A stretch of DNA of 64,000 nucleotides from Luzula sylvatica (lineage: Eukaryota; Streptophyta; Magnoliopsida; Poales; Juncaceae), in the NCBI GenBank assembly GCA_946800325.1, contig OX326959.1, forward strand, positions 42,410,551 to 42,474,550, written 5' to 3'. The stretch's first letter is position 1. The number at the start of each line of letters is the position of its first letter. Below are positions 57,601-64,000 of this stretch, piece by piece. Under the pieces are notes generated by a model, which ran no database searches, was not told the origin of the DNA, and saw only the letters and a list, made by a program, of their open reading frames with translations. Made by a program: the position numbers and the translations under genes.

Positions 57601-58992
57601 GATCTCAAAACACGTTATTTGAACTCCTCAAAGAGTTAAAATCTTGTTTGGAATCGAAAAACAAACTTTCTTAGTGTTTGTGAAATTTGGTGAAAAGTTA
57701 TGTAGTAAAAGATACGATACAAATGATCTCAAAACACGTCATTTGAACTCCACAAAACGTTAAAATCTTGTTTTGAATCGAAAAACAAACTTACTTAGTG
57801 TTTGTCAAATTTGGTGAAAAGTTATACAGTAAAAGATACGATACAAATGATCTAAAAACACGTTATTTGAACTACTCAAGGCGCTAAAATCTTGTTTTGA
57901 ATCGAAAAACAAACTTTCTTAGTGTGTGTGAAATTTGGTGAAAAGTTATGTAGTAAAAGATACGATACAAATGATCTAAAAACACGTTATTTGAACTCCA
58001 CAAAGCGTTAAAATCTTGTTTTGAATCGAAAAACAAACTTACTTAGTTTTTGTGAAATTTGGTGAAAAGTTATGTAGTAAAAGATACGATACAAATGATC
58101 TCAAAACACGTTATTTGAACTCCTCAAAACGCTAAAATCTTGTTTTGAATCGAAAAATAAACTTACTTAGTGTGTGTGAAATTTGGTGAAAAGTTATGTA
58201 GTAAAAGATACGATACAAATGATCTCAAAACACGTTATTTGAACTCCACAAAGCGTTAAAATCTTGTTTTGAATCGAAAAACAAACTTACTTAGTGTTTG
58301 TTAAATTTGCTGAAAAGTTATGTAGTAAAAGATACGATACAAATGATCTCAAAACACGTTATTTGAACTCCACAAAGCGTTAAAATCTTGTTTTGAATCG
58401 AAAAACAAACTTTCTTAGTGTTTGTGAAATTTGGTGAAAATTTATGTAGTAAAAGATACGATACAAATGATCTCAAAACACATTATTTGAACTCCTCAAA
58501 ACGCTAAAATCTTGTTTTGAATCGAAAAATAAACTTACTTAGTGTGTGTGAAATTTGGTGAAAAGTTATGTAGTAAAAGATACGATACAAATGATCTCAA
58601 AACACGTTATTTGAACTCCACAAAGCGTTAAAATCTTGTTTTGAATCGAAAAACAAACTTACTTAGTGTTTGTTAAATTTGCTGAAAAGTTATGTAGTAA
58701 AAGATACGATACAAATGATCTCAAAACACGTTATTTGAACTCCACAAAGCGTTAAAATCTTGTTTTGAATCGAAAAACAAACTTTCTTAGTGTTTGTGAA
58801 ATTTGGTGAAAATTTATGTAGTAAAAGATACGATACAAATGATCTCAAAACACGTTATTTGAACTCCTCAAAGCGTTAAAATCTTGTTTTGAATCGAAAA
58901 ACAAACTTTCTTAGTGTTTGTGAAATTTGGTGAAAATATATGTAGTAAAAGATACGATACAAATGATCTCAAAACACGTTATTTGAACTCCT

Positions 58993-59116
58993 CAAAGCGT
59001 TAAAATCTTGTTTTGAATCGAAAAACAAACTTTCTTCGTGTTTGTTAAATTTGCTGAAAAGTTATGTAGTAAAAGATACGATACAAATGATCTCAAAACA
59101 CGTTATTTGAACTCCA
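58993..59116. repeat. Chimeric monomer: cttcgtg front with ttgttaaat/ttgctg back
   Basis: The front (tttcttcgtg) is the class normally followed by tttgtgaaatttggtg, but from monomer position 54 on the unit reads ttaaatttgctg, which normally follows a ttactta front. The order of the neighbouring monomers also jumps here compared with the 53.4 kb copy, consistent with an exchange inside this unit. Confidence 0.75.
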
Positions 59117-62100
59117 CAAAGCGTTAAAATCTTGTTTTGAATCGAAAAACAAACTTTCTTAGTGTTTGTGAAATTTGGTGAAAATTTATGTAGTAAAAGA
59201 TACGATACAAATGATCTCAAAACACGTTATTTGAACTCCTCAAAGCGTTAAAATCTTGTTTTGAATCGAAAAACAAACTTTCTTAGTGTTTGTGAAATTT
59301 GGTGAAAAGTTATGTAGTAAAAGATACGATACAAATGACTTCAAAACACGTTATTTGAACTCCTCAAAACGCTAAAATCTTGTTTTGAATCGAAAAATAA
59401 AGTTACTTAGTGTGTGTGAAATTTGGTGAAAAGTTATGTAGTAAAAGATACGATACAAATGATCTCAAAACACGTTATTTGAACTCCACAAAGCGTTAAA
59501 ATCCTGTTTTGAATCGAAAAACAAACTTACTTAGTGTTTGTTAAATTTGCTGAAAAGTTATGTAGTAACAGATACGATACAAATGATCTCAAAACACGTT
59601 ATTTGAACTCCACAAAGCGTTAAAATCTTGTTTTGAATCGAAAAACAAACTTTCTTAGTGTTTGTGAAATTTGGTGAAAATTTATGTAGTAAAAGATACG
59701 ATACAAATGATCTCAAAACACGTTATTTGAACTCCTCAAAGCGTTAAAATCTTGTTTTGAATCGAAAAACAAACTTTCTTAGTGTTTGTGAAATTTGGAG
59801 AAAAGTTATGTAGTAAAAGATACGATACAAATGATCTCAAAACACGTTATTTGAACTCCACAAAGCGTTAAAATCTTGTTTTGAATCGAAAAACAAACTT
59901 TCTTAGTGTTTGTGAAATTTGGTGAAAATTTATGTAGTAAAAGATACGATACAAATGAGCTCAAAACACGTTATTTGAACTCCTCAAAGCGTTAAAATCT
60001 TGTTTGGAATCGAAAAACAAACTTTCTTAGTGTTTGTGAAATTTGGTGTAAAGTTATGTAGTAAAAGATACGATACAAATGATCTCAAAACACGTCATTT
60101 AAACTCCACAAAACGTTAAAATCTTGTTTTGAATCGAAAAACAAACTTACTTAGTGTTTGTCAAATTTGGTGAAAAGTTATACAGTAAAAGATACGATAC
60201 AAATGATCTCAAAACACGTTATTTGAACTCCTCAAGGCGTTAAAATCTTGTTTTGAATCGAAAAACAAACTTTCTTCGTGTGTGTGAAATTTGGTGAAAA
60301 GTTATGTAGTAAAAGATACGATACAAATGATCTCAAAACACGTTATTTGAACTCCTCAAAACGCTAAAATCTTGTTTTGAATCGAAAAATAAACTTACTT
60401 AGTGTGTGTGAAATTTGGTGAAAAGTTATGTAGTAAAAGATACGATACAAATGATCTCAAAACACGTTATTTGAACTCCACAAAGCGTTAAAATCCTGTT
60501 TTGAATCGAAAAACAAACTTACTTAGTGTTTGTTAAATTTGCTGAAAAGTTATGTAGTAACAGATACGATACAAATGATCTCAAAACACGTTATTTGAAC
60601 TCCACAAAGCGTTAAAATCTTGTTTTGAATCGAAAAACAAACTTACTTAGTGTTTGTCAAATTTGGTGAAAAGTTATACAGTAAAAGATACGATACAAAT
60701 GATCTAAAAACACGTTATTTGAACTACTCAAGGCGCTAAAATCTTTTTTTGAATCGAAAAACAAACTTTCTTAGTGTGTGTGAAATTTGGTGAAAAGTTA
60801 TGTAGTAAAAGATACGATACAAATGATCTAAAAACACGTTATTTGAACTCCACAAAGCGTTAAAATCTTGTTTTGAATCGAAAAACAAACTTACTTAGTT
60901 TTTGTGAAATTTGGTGAAAAGTTATGTAGTAAAAGATACGATACAAATGATCTCAAAACACGTTATTTGAACTCCTCAAAACGCTAAAATCTTGTTTTGA
61001 ATCGAAAAATAAACTTACTTAGTGTGTGTGAAATTTGGTGAAAAGTTATGTAGTAAAAGATACGATACAAATGATCTCAAAACACGTTATTTGAACTCCT
61101 CAAAGCGTTAAAATCTTGTTTTGAATCGAAAAACAAACTTTCTTCGTGTTTGTGAAATTTGGTGAAAAGTTATGTAGTAAAAGATACGATACAAATGATC
61201 TCAAAACACGTTATTTGAACTCCTCAAAACGTTAAAATCTTGTTTTGAATCGAAAAATAAACTTACTTAGTGTGTGTGAAATTTGGTGAAAAGTTATGTA
61301 GTAAAAGATACGATACAAATGATTTCAAAACACGTTATTTGAACTCCACAAAGCGTTAAAATCTTGTTTTGAATCGAAAAACAAACTTACTTAGTGTTTG
61401 TTAAATTTGCTGAAAAGTTATGTAGTAAAAGATACGATACAAATGATCTCAAAACACGTTATTTGAACTCCACAAAGCGTTAAAATCTTGTTTTGAATCG
61501 AAAAACAAACTTTCTTAGTGTTTGTGAAATTTGGTGAAAATTTATGTAGTAAAAGATACGATACAAATGATCTCAAAACACGTTATTTGAACTCCTCAAA
61601 GCGTTAAAATCTTGTTTTGAATCGAAAAGCAAACTTTCTTAGTGTTTGTGAAATTTGGTGAAAATTTATGTAGTAAAAGATACGATACAAATGATCTCAA
61701 AACACGTTATTTGAACTCCTCAAAGCGTTAAAATCTTGTTTTGAATCGAAAAACAAACTTTCTTCGTGTTTGTGAAATTTGGTGAAAAGTTATGTAGTAA
61801 AAGATACGATACAAATGATCTCAAAACACGTTATTTGAACTCCTCAAAACGTTAAAATCTTGTTTTGAATCGAAAAATAAACTTACTTAGTGTGTGTGAA
61901 ATTTGGTGAAAAGTTATGTAGTAAAAGATACGATACAAATGATCTCAAAACACGTTATTTGAACTCCACAAAGCGTTAAAATCCTGTTTTGAATCGAAAA
62001 ACAAACTTACTTAGTGTTTGTTAAATTTGCTGAAAAGTTATGTAGTAACAGATACGATACAAATGATCTCAAAACACGTTATTTGAACTCCACAAAGCGT

Positions 62101-63580
62101 TAAAATCTTGTTTTGAATCGAAAAACAAACTTTCTTAGTGTTTGTGAAATTTGGTGAAAATTTATGTAGTGAAAGATACGATACAAATGATCTCAAAACA
62201 CGTTATTTGAACTCCTCAAAGCGTTAAAATCTTGTTTTGAATCGAAAAACAAACTTTCTTAGTGTTTGTGAAATTTGGTGAAAAGTTATGTAGTAAAAGA
62301 TACGATACAAATGATCTCAAAACACGTTATTTGAACTCCACAAAGCGTTAAAATCTTGTTTTGAATCGAAAAACAAACTTTCTTAGTGTTTGTGAAATTT
62401 GGTGAAAATTTATGTAGTAAAAGATACGATACAAATGAGCTCAAAACACGTTATTTGAACTCCTCAAAGCGTTAAAATCTTGTTTGGAATCGAAAAACAA
62501 ACTTTCTTAGTGTTTGTGAAATTTGGTGTAAAGTTATGTAGTAAAAGATACGATACAAATGATCTCAAAACACGTCATTTAAACTCCACAAAACGTTAAA
62601 ATCTTGTTTTGAATCGAAAAACAAACTTACTTAGTGTTTGTCAAATATGGTGAAAAGTTATACAGTAAAAGATACGATACAAATGATCTAAAAACACGTT
62701 ATTTGAACTACTCAAGGCGCTAAAATCTTGTTTTGAATCGAAAAACAAACTTTCTTAGTGTGTGTGAAATTTGGTGAAAAGTTATGTAGTAAAAGATACG
62801 ATACAAATGATCTAAAAACACGTTATTTGAACTCCACAAAGCGTTAAAATCTTGTTTTGAATCGAAAAACAAACTTACTTAGTTTTTGTGAAATTTGGTG
62901 AAAAGTTATGTAGTAAAAGATACGATACAAATGATCTCAAAACACGTTATTTGAACTCCTCAAGGCGCTAAAATCTTGTTTTGAATCGAAAAACAAACTT
63001 TCTTAGTGTTTGTGAAATTTGGTGAAAATTTATGTAGTAAAAGATACGATACAAATGAGCTCAAAACACGTTATTTGAACTCCTCAAAGCGTTAAAATCT
63101 TGTTTGGAATCGAAAAACAAACTTTCTTAGTGTTTGTTAAATTTGGTGTAAAGTTATGTAGTAAAAGATACGATACAAATGATCTCAAAACACGTCATTT
63201 AAACTCCACAAAACGTTAAAATCTTGTTTTGAATCGAAAAACAAACTTACTTAGTGTTTGTCAAATTTGGTGAAAAGTTATACAGTAAAAGATACGATAC
63301 AAATGATCTCAAAACACGTTATTTGAACTACTCAAGGCGCTAAAATCTTGTTTTGAATCGAAAAACAAACTTTCTTAGTGTGTGTGAAATTTGGTGAAAA
63401 GTTATGTAGTAAAAGATACGATACAAATGATCTCAAAACACGTTATTTGAACTCCACAAAGCGTTAAAATCTAGTTTTGAATCGAAAAACAAACTTACTT
63501 AGTTTTTGTGAAATTTGGTGAAAAGTTATGTAGTAAAAGATACGATACAAATGATCTCAAAACACGTTATTTGAACTCCT

Positions 63581-63704
63581 CAAGGCGCTAAAATCTTGTT
63601 TTGAATCGAAAAACAAACTTTCTTAGTGTTTGTGAAATTTGCTGAAAAGTTATGTAGTAAAAGATACGATACAAATGATCTCAAAACACGTTATTTGAAC
63701 TCCA
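63581..63704. repeat. Chimeric monomer: caaggcgct front with gctg
   Basis: The unit carries caaggcgct, tttctta and tttgtg but then ttgctg, a variant otherwise tied to the ttgttaaat class. It lies among short-interval marker copies at the right end (ggtgta at 62529 and 63149, only five monomers apart), a region with rearranged monomer order. Confidence 0.65.
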
Positions 63705-63952
63705 CAAAGCGTTAAAATCTTGTTTTGAATCGAAAAACAAACTTTCTTAGTGTTTGTGAAATTTGGTGAAAATTTATGTAGTAAAAGATACGATACAAAT
63801 GATCTCAAAACACGTTATTTGAACTCCTCAAAACGCTAAAATCTTGTTTTGAATCGAAAAATAAACTTACTTAGTGTGTGTGAAATTTGGTGAAAAGTTA
63901 TGTAGTAAAAGATACGATACAAATGATTTCAAAACACGTTATTTGAACTCCA

Positions 63953-64000
63953 CAAAGCGTTAAAATCTTGTTTTGAATCGAAAAACAAACTTACTTAGTG
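63953..64000. repeat. Partial monomer at the right edge
   Basis: The first 48 bases of a monomer with the ttactta variant are present before the window ends. This shows that the array continues beyond 64,000. At the left edge, bases 1-2 (ca) are the end of a preceding monomer. Confidence 0.97.

Larger units (their letters stand above)
1..64000 (+). repeat. Satellite DNA array of a 124-bp tandem monomer
   Basis: The motif caaagcgttaaaatc and its variants recur every 124 bp from position 3 to position 63953, always on the same strand. Distances between shared variant bases are exact multiples of 124 except across five shortened units. The sum closes exactly: 63,950 bp between first and last unit starts plus 158 deleted bases equals 517 x 124. 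The majority monomer has 37 G or C in 124 bases. No spacer, inverted segment, transposon insertion or unique sequence interrupts it, and neither array end is inside the window. Organization, AT-richness and size fit a eukaryotic centromeric or heterochromatic satellite. The centromere assignment is inference; satellite identity is seen directly. Orientation is arbitrary. Confidence 0.99.
42258..64000. repeat. HOR segment: mosaic leading to a 47-49-monomer unit of about 6 kb
   Basis: The ggtgta variant falls at 44429, 47157, 48149, 50753, 54221, 56825, 60049, 62529 and 63149, giving 22, 8, 21, 28, 21, 26, 20 and 5 monomers. From about 48 kb, short blocks (20-21 monomers) alternate with long blocks (26-28), making a composite repeat. 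The variant ggagaaaag, seen only here, lies at 47899, 53971 and 59799, which is 6,072 then 5,828 bp apart. tttcttcgtgtgtg lies at 48377, 54449 and 60277 with the same steps. The 6,072-bp step is 49 monomers less the 4-bp deletion at about 51.6 kb. The part before 48 kb aligns at a different offset (52 monomers), so copies differ by whole-monomer gains and losses. Confidence 0.82.

Noticed and set aside
1..64000. CRISPR array
   Set aside because: The repeats are directly adjacent with no unique spacers; the whole 124 bp is conserved, and no cas-like gene is present.
1..64000. 5S rDNA or tRNA tandem array
   Set aside because: The unit length is close to a 5S gene, but no 5S internal promoter, tRNA A or B box, or conserved stem structure is recognizable, and base composition is too AT-rich.
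1..64000. Bacterial or plasmid iterons, or a phage origin
   Set aside because: Over 500 units spanning 64 kb with layered HOR structure and no coding sequence is a eukaryotic satellite pattern, far beyond known iteron arrays.
1..64000. Embedded transposable element or telomeric repeats
   Set aside because: The 124-bp phase is unbroken throughout, leaving no room for an insertion. No telomere-type short repeat tract is present.

Overview
The whole 64 kb window is one uninterrupted satellite DNA array. It is a head-to-tail tandem repeat of an AT-rich 124-bp monomer (about 30% G+C in the majority form), all in one orientation. I find no gene, RNA gene, transposable element or unique sequence. 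Repeat-unit starts run from position 3 to position 63953, giving 517 complete units plus a 48-bp partial unit at the right edge. Unit lengths balance exactly: 512 units of 124 bp, three reduced to 73 bp by an identical 51-bp deletion, one of 123 bp and one of 120 bp. Both window edges lie inside the array, so the true array is longer than 64 kb.

This is a eukaryotic, probably centromeric or other heterochromatic, satellite from a species with a large repeat-rich genome. A plant is plausible. A 124-bp centromeric satellite (Lusy1) has been reported from the holocentric woodrush Luzula sylvatica. I can match only the monomer length from memory, not the sequence, so that link is a lead and not an identification.

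Monomers differ at a limited set of diagnostic positions, and the variants recur in a fixed order, forming higher-order repeats (HORs). HOR size changes along the window. Positions 1-4590 hold a 39-monomer unit. About 4591-18354 hold about 2.5 copies of a 44-monomer, 5,456-bp unit. About 18355-24926 hold a 20-monomer, 2,480-bp unit with a nested 4-monomer duplication. About 24927-31498 hold 26- and 27-monomer units (3,224 and 3,348 bp). About 31499-42257 hold alternating 22- and 18-monomer units (2,677 and 2,232 bp), three of them carrying the 51-bp deletion. About 42258-64000 hold a mosaic that settles into a 47-49-monomer unit of about 5.8-6.1 kb.

The array therefore records successive local amplifications by unequal exchange or replication slippage. 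One variant lineage (TT at monomer positions 29-30) is confined to the left part, another (C at position 81) to the right part, and they overlap only at about 33.8-36.1 kb. Monomer positions below are counted from the first base of the motif caaagcgttaaaatc. All statements come from reading the sequence by eye; no alignment or database search was run.
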